A DNA stretch of 24,418 nt from NCBI GenBank assembly GCA_947379975.1, contig CANCPF010000026.1, forward strand, positions 1-24,418, written 5' to 3'. A program made the position numbers and the translations under genes. Shown here piece after piece: positions 15,563 through 22,221 of the stretch. The number at the start of each line of letters is the position of its first letter. Positions within the stretch are counted from its first letter, which is position 1. The notes under the pieces are model-generated. The model made no database searches, was not told the origin of the DNA, and saw only the letters and a list, made by a program, of their open reading frames with translations. This DNA comes from Methylophilaceae bacterium. GTDB lineage: Bacteria; Pseudomonadota; Gammaproteobacteria; Burkholderiales; Methylophilaceae.

Positions 15563-16020
15563 GTGCGGTGCCAAAAATTCAAGCAAAATTTCGTCCGATG
15601 CATTTGGATGATTTAGATGAAATCATGGCGATTGAACCGCAGATTTATCCCTATCCTTGGACGCGTGGCAACTTTAGTGATTCATTAAATTCTGGCTATC
15701 AAGCCTGCGTTTTGGTTGAGCAAGAAAAAATTATTGCCTATGCCTTATTAATGATGGTGTTAGATGAAGCGCACTTGCTTAATTTGAGCGTAGCGAAATC
15801 GTACCAGAAACAAGGTTTAGGCCGTTTCTTATTAGAGCACATGTTGCAAATTGCTAAAGACCATCAAGCGGCTAATATGTTTTTAGAGGTTCGTCAGAGC
15901 AATCTTTCCGCCATCGCTTTGTATGAAAATATTGGTTTTAATGAAATGGCGATTCGCCGTGCTTATTATCCAGCCGCCAATGGCCGTGAAGATGCGGTTT
16001 TAATGGGCTTAGCCTTATGA
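15559..16020 (+). CDS. rimI: Ribosomal protein bS18 alanine N-acetyltransferase
   Basis: This 153-residue GNAT enzyme acetylates the N-terminal alanine of ribosomal protein S18. The acetyl-CoA loop is QKQGLG (83-88). MFLEVRQSNLSAIALYENIGF (about 107-127) and RRAYYPAANGREDAVLM are RimI signatures. The YYP motif after the conserved LYENIGF helix is typical. The ATG overlaps the tsaB stop by 4 bases, and its own TGA overlaps the next ATG, so it is translated within the operon. The N-terminus is slightly extended (MSAVPKIQAKF) relative to E. coli, which is common in betaproteobacteria. Confidence 0.93.
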   Translation: MSAVPKIQAKFRPMHLDDLDEIMAIEPQIYPYPWTRGNFSDSLNSGYQACVLVEQEKIIAYALLMMVLDEAHLLNLSVAKSYQKQGLGRFLLEHMLQIAKDHQAANMFLEVRQSNLSAIALYENIGFNEMAIRRAYYPAANGREDAVLMGLAL

Positions 16021-16655
16021 GTTTAATGACGCGTGAAGATATGTTACGAGAGTTGGAATTGCTGCCAGTATGGCAACTACGAGCACCTTTGTCATCATTC
16101 TTAGATGCCGAAGTCAAGGTTGAAGTCTTAGCCCAGTCTGCCGCATTGCCTATTGCAGAAAATCAGACAATTGAAACAGAGAGAATCCTCGCCGACGCGC
16201 TAGAACCAGAGATTCTTTCACCAGCAACATCGCCGGCTACTGTATTAGAAGCTACGCCAGTATTTTTTACCGTTATTTTAAACGATAGTGCGGATTACTT
16301 ATTTGTGTTGCCAAGCGCACCGTTACAAGTTGATGAGCAACACTTATTGAAAAATATTTTTATGGCGATGCGCATAAAAGTGCAGGCGGCTGAGACTACG
16401 TCAAATATTCTGGCGCTAATGACTACTCATCAGCCCAAGCTACTGATTACTATGGGTGAATCTACAGCGCAGGCCATATTGCAATCAAGCGAAAGCTTGC
16501 TTAATTTACGCGGAAAATTACACCAATTTCAAAACTTTCCGCTAGTGGCAACTTATGATTTAGCGCATCTATTGCAAGTGTCGGCAGACAAAGCGCAAGC
16601 ATGGGATGATTTGTGCTTGGCCATGCATATTTTGCAGAAACCTAATAAGCTATAA
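16017..16655 (+). CDS. Catalytically degenerate uracil-DNA glycosylase-like protein, candidate DNA polymerase III psi subunit
   Basis: The C-terminal half (PKLLITMGESTAQAIL, LRGKLHQF, PLVATYDLAHLLQVSADKA, AWDDLCLAM) follows family-4 uracil-DNA glycosylases. The enzyme's features are missing, though: the only cysteine is in WDDLCLAM, so the Fe-S cluster is lost; no GEAPG-type water-activating motif is present; and the catalytic His of the YHPAYLL motif is replaced (YDLAHLL). The N-terminus, MLRELELLPVWQLRAPL with Trp19, resembles the clamp-loader-binding peptide of E. coli HolD (QLGITQWSLRRPG, Trp17). HolD is likewise encoded beside rimI. Residues about 32-80 look like a flexible linker. The ATG overlaps the rimI stop by 4 bases. 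I read it as a psi-like replication protein built on a dead glycosylase; a glycosylase remnant without function is the alternative. Confidence 0.8.
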   Translation: MSLMTREDMLRELELLPVWQLRAPLSSFLDAEVKVEVLAQSAALPIAENQTIETERILADALEPEILSPATSPATVLEATPVFFTVILNDSADYLFVLPSAPLQVDEQHLLKNIFMAMRIKVQAAETTSNILALMTTHQPKLLITMGESTAQAILQSSESLLNLRGKLHQFQNFPLVATYDLAHLLQVSADKAQAWDDLCLAMHILQKPNKL

Positions 16656-16780
16656 AATTTAATAATCCTGACTTATCCCCGCGCTAAACTATTGTAATCT
16701 GCCGCATAGGCACAATCTTAAAATTACAGTTCGCCATCATGATCTATCTACTATTATTAGACTTATTTACAGTTCGATTT

Positions 16781-16812
16781 ATCAATGACTAGATTTACCA
16801 ATCACTAGATTT
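16781..16812 (+). repeat. Tandem repeat upstream of lemA
   Basis: Two adjacent 16-base units (16781-16796 and 16797-16812) of the form AYCAATSACTAGATTT match at 14 of 16 positions. A third, weaker unit may precede them (16765-16780). They end about 30 bases before the lemA start, within the promoter region, and could be regulator sites. The remaining part of the 186-base gap shows nothing else recognisable. Confidence 0.55.
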
Positions 16813-16841
16813 GTAAATAGTCTGCTTTATTAGGAATTAAA

Positions 16842-17441
16842 ATGCAAAAAATCTACTTAAAATTACTTACGGTATTATTGTTGTTAAATTTAAGCGGCTG
16901 CGGCTACAACAATTTTCAATCGCTAGACGAAGAAGCAAAAGCCAGTTGGTCTGAAGTGCTGAATCAATATCAGCGCCGAGCAGATTTAATTCCTAATTTG
17001 GTGAATGTGGTTAAAGGCTATGCCGCCCATGAAAAAGATGTGCTGACCCAGGTAGCTAACGCGCGATCAAAAGTGGGTAGCATGCAAGTGACTGCGGATG
17101 TGTTAAATGACCCAGAAGCTTTTGCTAAATTTCAGGCAGCACAAGGCCAGTTAAGTTTTGCTTTGTCACGCTTAATGGCGGTTTCAGAAAATTATCCTAA
17201 TTTAAAAGCCGATCAAGGTTTTAGAGATTTGCAAGCACAATTAGAAGGTACTGAAAACCGTATCACGGTTGCACGTAATCGCTATATTGAAACGATTAAA
17301 GTTTACAACGTGGCGGTGCGTTCATTTCCACAAAATCTCACGGCGATGATGTTTGGCTATAAAACAAAACCATCATTTACCGTTGAAAATGAGAAAGCTA
17401 TCTCTGCGCCACCAACAGTGGATTTTGCTGATAAAAAATAA
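16842..17441 (+). CDS. lemA: LemA-family lipoprotein
   Basis: The 199-residue protein starts with a lipoprotein signal (lipobox LSGC, lipidated C20). The LemA coiled-coil helical domain follows: NNFQSLDEEAKASWSEVLNQYQRRADLIPNLVNVVKGYAAHEKDVL, LSRLMAVSENYPNLKADQGF, ENRITVARNRYIETIKVYN, FPQNLTAMMFGY. LemA proteins are conserved but of uncertain role, placed at the membrane and facing the periplasm. TAGGA precedes the ATG. It is followed after 34 bases by a TPM-domain gene, a pairing conserved widely in bacteria, so the proteins likely act together at the envelope. Confidence 0.93.
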   Translation: MQKIYLKLLTVLLLLNLSGCGYNNFQSLDEEAKASWSEVLNQYQRRADLIPNLVNVVKGYAAHEKDVLTQVANARSKVGSMQVTADVLNDPEAFAKFQAAQGQLSFALSRLMAVSENYPNLKADQGFRDLQAQLEGTENRITVARNRYIETIKVYNVAVRSFPQNLTAMMFGYKTKPSFTVENEKAISAPPTVDFADKK

Positions 17442-17475
17442 GCTAGCCATTGATTATTATTATTTGATTCAATAA

Positions 17476-18321
17476 ATGTTCGCTAATCTAAAAACGAGTT
17501 TAGCCGCATTGATTGCAATATTTATTTTTGCATCATTTAATGTGCGCGCTGAGCTTGTGGCGATTCCAGCATTAAAAACGCATGTTACCGATTTAACCCA
17601 AACGCTCACATCTGAGCAACAAAACCAGTTGGAAGCAAAACTCAGCGCTTTTGAGCAGCAATCTGGTAGCCAAGTTGCGGTGTTAATGGTTCCCAGCACG
17701 CAGCCTGAAGATATCGCCCAATATAGTATACGTGTGGTGGACGCTTGGAAATTAGGCCGAGAAAAACCAGATGATGGCTTACTTATTTTAGTCGCCAAAA
17801 ATGACCATAAAATGCGGATTGAAGTGGGTTATGGTTTGGAGGGTGCGATTCCAGATTTAACTGCAAAACGTGTTATTACTGAAGTGATGGCGCCAAGTTT
17901 TAAACAGAATGATTTTTATGGTGGCATCAACAATGCCACAGATAAACTGATAGCGCTAATTTCTGGTGAACAGCTACCGGCACCGAATAAGCAGGCTGCT
18001 AGTAATGATAGTTTTGATAATATGCTTCCACTTCTACTATTTGGTGGTTTGGTACTGGGTGGAATATTACGTGCCATATTTGGTCACTTTTTTGGTGGTG
18101 TACTAAATGGCGGTGCGATTGCTGTGCTTGCATGGATGCTCGGTGGCGGCGTACTAGCGGCAATTTTATTCGGTGCGATTGCTTTTGTGTTCACGCTTAT
18201 CGGGCCGGTTGGATTAAGCCAAATGGGCGGTGGTGGATTCGCTGGCGGAAGGTCTGGCGGCGGCACTTTTTCAGGTGGTGGCGGTGGTTTTGGTGGCGGC
18301 GGCGCCTCGGGAAATTGGTAA
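17476..18321 (+). CDS. TPM-domain membrane protein (YgcG-like)
   Basis: The 281-residue protein has a signal peptide (cleavage near VRA-E at 25/26). The TPM domain (about 36-160) includes VTDLTQTLTSEQQNQLEAKL, GSQVAVLMVPSTQPEDIAQYSIRV, DDGLLILVAKNDHKMRIEVGYGLEGAIPD. Transmembrane segments lie at about 184-235, and a glycine-rich tail at about 248-279 is made of GGGG and FGGGG blocks. This is the YgcG architecture found downstream of lemA. The TPM domain faces the periplasm and is often linked to photosystem repair or unknown envelope tasks. No clear Shine-Dalgarno precedes the ATG. The TAA stop overlaps an ATG (TAATG) that may start a small ORF. The Gly-rich tail is encoded by locally GC-rich repeats. 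Confidence 0.9.
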   Translation: MFANLKTSLAALIAIFIFASFNVRAELVAIPALKTHVTDLTQTLTSEQQNQLEAKLSAFEQQSGSQVAVLMVPSTQPEDIAQYSIRVVDAWKLGREKPDDGLLILVAKNDHKMRIEVGYGLEGAIPDLTAKRVITEVMAPSFKQNDFYGGINNATDKLIALISGEQLPAPNKQAASNDSFDNMLPLLLFGGLVLGGILRAIFGHFFGGVLNGGAIAVLAWMLGGGVLAAILFGAIAFVFTLIGPVGLSQMGGGGFAGGRSGGGTFSGGGGGFGGGGASGNW

Positions 18322-18374
18322 TGGACACGACTACAATAATTTTTATAAAATTTATAGTTGGCGCAATAAAATAA
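18321..18374 (+). CDS. Possible 17-residue hydrophobic micro-ORF
   Basis: Translation gives MDTTTIIFIKFIVGAIK, a short hydrophobic peptide. Its ATG overlaps the stop of the upstream TPM gene by one base (TAATG), and its TAA overlaps the ATG of the next TPM gene by one base (TAATG). This double junction would let ribosomes pass by termination-reinitiation from one TPM gene to the next. It may be a real membrane microprotein, only a coupling device, or chance. No Shine-Dalgarno is needed for reinitiation and none is seen. Confidence 0.3.
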   Translation: MDTTTIIFIKFIVGAIK

Positions 18375-18880
18375 TGTCAGTTAAGTTTATCAAGCGTTTA
18401 TTTAGGCACTTATTTGTTTGGCCGGGGATGGTGCAAAAGCAATTGCCAGTTCAGGCTATGCGCAATATAGAAGCGGCCATTGCTAAAAGTGAAAGCTTGC
18501 ATCAGGGAGAAATTTGTTTCGTAGTTGAAGCTAATTTACATGTGCTGGATATTCTGGGCGGAAAATCGGCTAGAACGCGCGCCATAGAAACATTTTCCAA
18601 TTTCAAAGTGTGGGATACTGAGCATAATAATGGCGTGCTTATTTACTTGCTGTTAGCCGATCATGATTTTGAGATTTTGGCTGATCGGGGTGTCCATTTG
18701 CGTGTCGGTGCGACAGGCTGGGAAGCTATTTGCAAAGGGATGGAAGCGCGCTTTCGGCAAGGTCAATTCGAGGCTGGCATACTTGAGGGCATACAAAAAA
18801 TTAGTGAACAACTTGAGCAACACTATCCATCGCAAGAGAAAAAGCCTAACGAATTGAAAAATTCGCCTATCATTATATAA
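18374..18880 (+). CDS. Second TPM-domain protein
   Basis: The 168-residue protein lacks a signal peptide and starts MSVKFIKRLFRHLFVWPG. A TPM-like domain follows (about 33-150: IEAAIAKSESLHQGEICFVVEA, ARTRAIETFSNFKVWDTEHNNGVLIYLLLADHDFEILADRGVH, WEAICKGMEARFRQGQFEAGILEGI). The tail is polar. It is paired with the YgcG-like gene upstream, as in many lemA loci. I start it at ATG 18374; an upstream extension in frame would overlap the first TPM gene and has no support. The function is unknown, and it probably works with LemA and the first TPM protein. Confidence 0.88.
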   Translation: MSVKFIKRLFRHLFVWPGMVQKQLPVQAMRNIEAAIAKSESLHQGEICFVVEANLHVLDILGGKSARTRAIETFSNFKVWDTEHNNGVLIYLLLADHDFEILADRGVHLRVGATGWEAICKGMEARFRQGQFEAGILEGIQKISEQLEQHYPSQEKKPNELKNSPIII

Positions 18881-18987
18881 GCACTCATCGTAGCTAAAGC
18901 CTATAAACATTAAATAACTCTTACTGACTAAATGACTGATTCTATGTAAAATTCGCATCTTGATATTTGCCAAGATTCGATTACACC

Positions 18988-20706
18988 ATGCGCTCCTCAC
19001 AATTTTTCTTCAATACCCAAAAAGAAGCTCCAAACGACGCTGAACTACCTAGCCATATTTTAATGGTGCGAGCCGGGCTAATTAAACGCCTAGGTTCAGG
19101 CTTATATACTTGGATGCCTTTGGGTTTGCGTGTATTACGTAAGGTGGAAGCGATTGTGCGTGATGAAATGAACAAAGCCGGTGCGCTTGAGTTGCTAATG
19201 CCTGCTGTGCAGCCAAAAGAGCTGTGGGAAGAAACTGGCCGTTGGGCAGTTTTTGGACCGCAGATGCTTAAAATTACCGATCGACACGAACGTGAATTTT
19301 GCTTCGGCCCAACGCATGAAGAAGTGATTACTGACATTGCCCGCGCTGAAATTCGCAGCTACAAGCAATTGCCGCTTAACTTTTATCAAATTCAAACCAA
19401 GTTTAGAGATGAGATTCGTCCTCGTTTTGGCGTGATGCGGGCTCGTGAATTTATGATGAAAGATGCTTATTCCTTTCATACAGATTTTGCTTCGCTAGAT
19501 GCGACTTATCAAACTATGTTTCAAGCTTATGGCAAGGTGTTCAATCGCCTAGGCCTTAAGTTTCGCGCAGTTAAGGCCGATACTGGCGCAATAGGCGGTG
19601 ATGGTTCTCATGAGTTTCATGTGCTGGCCGATTCTGGTGAAGATGGCTTGGCCTATTGTGATACTTCAGACTACGCAGCCAATGTTGAGCTAGCTGAGGC
19701 AGTTGCACCGCATGCTAGAAATGTCGCAAATGAGTTGATGCAAGAAGTGGATACACCTAAGCAAACATCTTGCGAAGAAGTGGCAAAGTTATTGAATATT
19801 GGTTTAGACCGCACGATTAAGGCGATGGCTTTAATTGCAAGCCTTGAAGATGGCAGCACGCAATTTAACTTGTTGCTTATTCGCGGCGATCATCGTATGA
19901 ATGAAATTAAAGTGAATAAATTAGCCGGTCTGCATGATTTTAGATTTGCTACTGAAGAAGAAGTGCGTGAGAATTTAAAATGTCCACCAGGTTTTATCGG
20001 CCCGGTTGGTGTAGGCGCACATGTGCGTGTGATTGCGGATAGAACCGTGGCTGCTATGAGTGATTTTGTCTGCGGTGCCAATAAACCAAAATATCATTTA
20101 AGCGGTGTGAATTTTGGCCGCGATTTACCTGAGCCAAGTCTAGTTGCAGATATTCGCAACGTAGTTGAAGGGGACGCTAGTCCTGACGGAAAAGGCATAT
20201 TGTCACTTTGTCGTGGCATTGAAGTCGGTCATATTTTCCAATTACGCAGTAAGTATTCAGAGGCGATGAATGCGACTTATCTTGATGTAAATGGCCAAAC
20301 GCAAGTGATGGAAATGGGCTGTTACGGTATTGGCGTGTCACGCATTGTAGGCGCAGCTATTGAGCAAGGTAATGATGAAAGAGGCATTATATTCCCGGCC
20401 AGCATGGCGCCATTTAGCGTGGTAATTTGTCCGATTGGTTTTGATAAATCAGACGCTGTTAAATTAGCTGCTAATCAATTATATGCGGACTTGCTTGACG
20501 CTGGAATTGATGTGTTGCTAGACGACAGAGGCGAGCGCCCAGGCGTAATGTTTGCCGAGGCTGATTTAATGGGTATTCCACATCGCCTAGTCATAGGTGA
20601 ACGTGGTTTAGCTGAGGGCTTGGTTGAATACAAAGCGAGAACTTCTGCTGAAGCACAATCGTTACCATTAGTTAATTTAGCCGCGGCGGTGCTTGAGCTT
20701 TTATAA
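18988..20706 (+). CDS. proS: Prolyl-tRNA synthetase, bacterial type
   Basis: This class IIa synthetase charges tRNA-Pro. From ATG 18988 the product is 572 residues, exactly the E. coli length, and begins MRSSQFFFNTQKEAPNDAEL as the family does. A TTG at 18967 would add 7 unsupported residues. Motif 1 (RAGLIKRLGSGLYTWMPLGL), motif 2 (FRDEIRPRFGVMRAREFMMKDAYSFH) and motif 3 (GCYGIGVSRIVGAAIEQ) are present. The insertion (INS) editing domain that clears Ala-tRNA-Pro lies about residues 225-400, including NKLAGLHDFRFATEEEV and GPVGVGAHVRVIAD. The anticodon-binding domain follows. No Shine-Dalgarno is evident. A lytic transglycosylase gene follows after about 50 bases. Confidence 0.95.
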   Translation: MRSSQFFFNTQKEAPNDAELPSHILMVRAGLIKRLGSGLYTWMPLGLRVLRKVEAIVRDEMNKAGALELLMPAVQPKELWEETGRWAVFGPQMLKITDRHEREFCFGPTHEEVITDIARAEIRSYKQLPLNFYQIQTKFRDEIRPRFGVMRAREFMMKDAYSFHTDFASLDATYQTMFQAYGKVFNRLGLKFRAVKADTGAIGGDGSHEFHVLADSGEDGLAYCDTSDYAANVELAEAVAPHARNVANELMQEVDTPKQTSCEEVAKLLNIGLDRTIKAMALIASLEDGSTQFNLLLIRGDHRMNEIKVNKLAGLHDFRFATEEEVRENLKCPPGFIGPVGVGAHVRVIADRTVAAMSDFVCGANKPKYHLSGVNFGRDLPEPSLVADIRNVVEGDASPDGKGILSLCRGIEVGHIFQLRSKYSEAMNATYLDVNGQTQVMEMGCYGIGVSRIVGAAIEQGNDERGIIFPASMAPFSVVICPIGFDKSDAVKLAANQLYADLLDAGIDVLLDDRGERPGVMFAEADLMGIPHRLVIGERGLAEGLVEYKARTSAEAQSLPLVNLAAAVLELL

Positions 20707-20753
20707 CTTAAGCTTGAGTATGGTCAATAACATAAACTAAATCCTGAGCGTTC

Positions 20754-20876
20754 ATGATGCTTAAAAACCTGAAAATCAGCTGGCTAATATGTTTGGGAGC
20801 GTTGGTTTCAAATATTAGTTTTGCTGGTTCTCAGCTTGAAGAGCCGTTGTCGAATAGCGATGCAGCGCAGCATTAG
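20754..20876 (+). pseudogene. Signal-peptide ORF fragment of a frameshifted lytic transglycosylase gene
   Basis: In this frame the sequence encodes MMLKNLKISWLICLGALVSN and then ISFAGSQLEEPL, a perfect Sec signal peptide (cleavage about SFA-G). It then runs to a TAG after 40 codons. The catalytic domain lies in the frame shifted by +1. Removing one base in the gcagcgcagc region near 20860-20871 would join the two. The fragment is therefore the natural N-terminus of the lytic transglycosylase, separated by a one-base frameshift. Confidence 0.75.
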
Positions 20877-21330
20877 TGATAAAGCTGCGCCTAAGCTTGC
20901 ATTTACAATACCAGAAGAAGGTGATGCATGGCTCAAGGAGATGACACAGCGGCTTAAGAGCCGTATCCCCAATAACACATATCGTGAAGATTTATTACGC
21001 ACCATACATTATGAAGCGACTCGCTCAGGGCTTGATCCTCAGATGGTGCTGGGTCTGATAGATGTAGAAAGCAGTTTTCATAAATATGCCTTATCGCCAG
21101 CTGGCGCCCGTGGTTTTATGCAAGTCATGCCATTTTGGCCGCGCAATATTGGTGCAAGTGATCATAATTTATTTCAGTTACGGACCAATTTGCGTTATGG
21201 GTGCACAATTTTAAGACATTATATCAATATTGAGCACGGTGATTTATATCGTGCGCTAGGTCGATATAATGGCAGTTTAGGCCAATCCAATTACCCAAAT
21301 TTAGTATTGGCTGCTTGGCGAAAAAAATAG
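20860..21330 (+). CDS. Soluble lytic murein transglycosylase (SLT-domain), catalytic part
   Basis: This goose-type SLT domain cleaves the glycan strand of peptidoglycan to give 1,6-anhydro ends. The fold is recognisable from LLRTIHYEATRSGLDPQMVLGLIDVESSFHKYALSPAGARGFMQVMPFW, with the catalytic Glu (E70 from this ATG, in DVESSF), and from RYNGSLGQSNYPNLVLAAW. The start is uncertain: this frame is open from TTG 20821, with ATG 20860 the first ATG. Without the upstream signal peptide the enzyme would be cytosolic, which makes no biological sense. The gene is either truncated, rescued by frameshifting or misread. The domain itself is intact. Confidence 0.82.
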   Translation: MQRSISDKAAPKLAFTIPEEGDAWLKEMTQRLKSRIPNNTYREDLLRTIHYEATRSGLDPQMVLGLIDVESSFHKYALSPAGARGFMQVMPFWPRNIGASDHNLFQLRTNLRYGCTILRHYINIEHGDLYRALGRYNGSLGQSNYPNLVLAAWRKK

Positions 21331-21381
21331 AATTACTCGCAAAAAGCTATTTAAGGCTATTTATTTTCATTTTCAATGCTG

Positions 21382-21404
21382 TTTTGCACTTAAATGGTGC
21401 AAAA
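21382..21404. repeat. Inverted repeat in the gap before the DUF1097 gene
   Basis: TTTTGCAC and GTGCAAAA (8 bp, perfect) with a 7-base loop lie in the 228-base gap between the lytic transglycosylase and the DUF1097 gene. No T-run follows on the plus strand, so a terminator is not favoured. An operator is possible. Confidence 0.45.
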
Positions 21405-21423
21405 ATAAGTTCAAAAAAGTTTA

Positions 21424-21439
21424 CATTTTTATAAAAATG
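21424..21439. promoter_or_regulatory. Perfect 16-bp palindrome upstream of the DUF1097 gene
   Basis: CATTTTTATAAAAATG reads the same on both strands, a symmetric AT-rich site about 120 bases before the DUF1097 start. Such palindromes suit dimeric regulators. The symmetry is seen directly; a regulatory role is inferred. Confidence 0.45.
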
Positions 21440-21558
21440 CTTCAGTATTGCCTTGGCGTTAAATTTGTAACAGGAAAATTACATTTATTAAGTCTGTTGC
21501 ATAAAGCGTTGCTGTTCGCGTTTCTTACTACTCATTATAAAAATCAGGAGAATTAAGT

Positions 21559-22071
21559 ATGTCGAAATTAACTGCGTTAGCACTAAGTATTGCTGTTTTA
21601 GGTGGAGTCTGGGCATTTTTAGCATTAGGTCCATTGGGCGGAGCGGCTCCCATCGCTTTAGTTTGGGTTGGTTTTATTGCTTGGGGTTGTTATTTCCATA
21701 CTGGCGGTGATGATGCTGCCTTGCAAAAAACAATTGCAGGCATGTCTTATGGTGCTGTTGTCGCTGCTATTGCATTAACTTTAGTTAGTTCAGGCGCGTT
21801 GGCCAGCTTAGGTACTTTAGCTGCACCAGTAATTATTGCAGTGACTGTATTCTTTTTAGTGATCGTAGCTAGTGTTAACTTGTTATCAGTGGTGCCAGCT
21901 AATGTGTATGGTTATGCAGCAACCGCTGGTCTAGCTTTAACAGCCGGCTCAGCAGCTAATGCAACAGCGATGAACCTTACAAATCCAGCGTTGCTAGTCA
22001 TTGTTTCAGTGGTTATTGGCGCATTGTTCGGCATGGTTTCAGGTAAATTAGCCGGCATGCTAGGCAAATAA
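21559..22071 (+). CDS. DUF1097-family membrane protein
   Basis: The 170-residue protein is almost entirely hydrophobic, with about five or six predicted transmembrane segments (roughly 5-25, 28-46, 60-82, 86-108, 114-134, 143-166). Short loops include FHTGGDDAALQK. It resembles E. coli YcdZ and other DUF1097 inner-membrane proteins. Their function is unknown, so no transport substrate can be claimed. A strong AGGAG Shine-Dalgarno lies 8 bases before the ATG, and a terminator follows, so it is probably a well-expressed monocistronic gene. Palindromes upstream suggest regulation. Confidence 0.86.
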   Translation: MSKLTALALSIAVLGGVWAFLALGPLGGAAPIALVWVGFIAWGCYFHTGGDDAALQKTIAGMSYGAVVAAIALTLVSSGALASLGTLAAPVIIAVTVFFLVIVASVNLLSVVPANVYGYAATAGLALTAGSAANATAMNLTNPALLVIVSVVIGALFGMVSGKLAGMLGK

Positions 22072-22106
22072 TCTTATCTGCTAACTTGAATGATTAAGTA
22101 AGCAAT

Positions 22107-22134
22107 AAAAAAACCGCCTTCTGGCGGTTTTTTT
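22107..22134. terminator. Bidirectional terminator after the DUF1097 gene
   Basis: A perfect stem CCGCC/GGCGG (22114-22118 with 22123-22127) has a TTCT loop. A-run and T-run arms extend it to 12 pairs. It serves the DUF1097 gene and can stop the convergent minus-strand gene ending at 22222. Confidence 0.92.
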
Positions 22135-22221
22135 ATGACCTATAAATATTGTGCTCGTGAATTTAATGCTTAAAATTTATAAATCACACTTTCCATAAAA
22201 CTCATTCACCATAAAGCCAAT

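Noticed and set aside
16017..16655. Calling this gene an active uracil-DNA glycosylase because it follows rimI
   Set aside because: Fe-S cysteines and catalytic motifs are absent, so activity is not supported.
18223..18318. GC-rich repeated GGTGGCGG stretch as a minisatellite or regulatory repeat
   Set aside because: It encodes the glycine-rich tail of the YgcG-like protein and needs no other explanation.
18981..19337. A 118-codon minus-strand reading frame opposite the proS start
   Set aside because: Low-complexity Ser/Arg-rich translation and full overlap with a certain gene; treated as a shadow frame.
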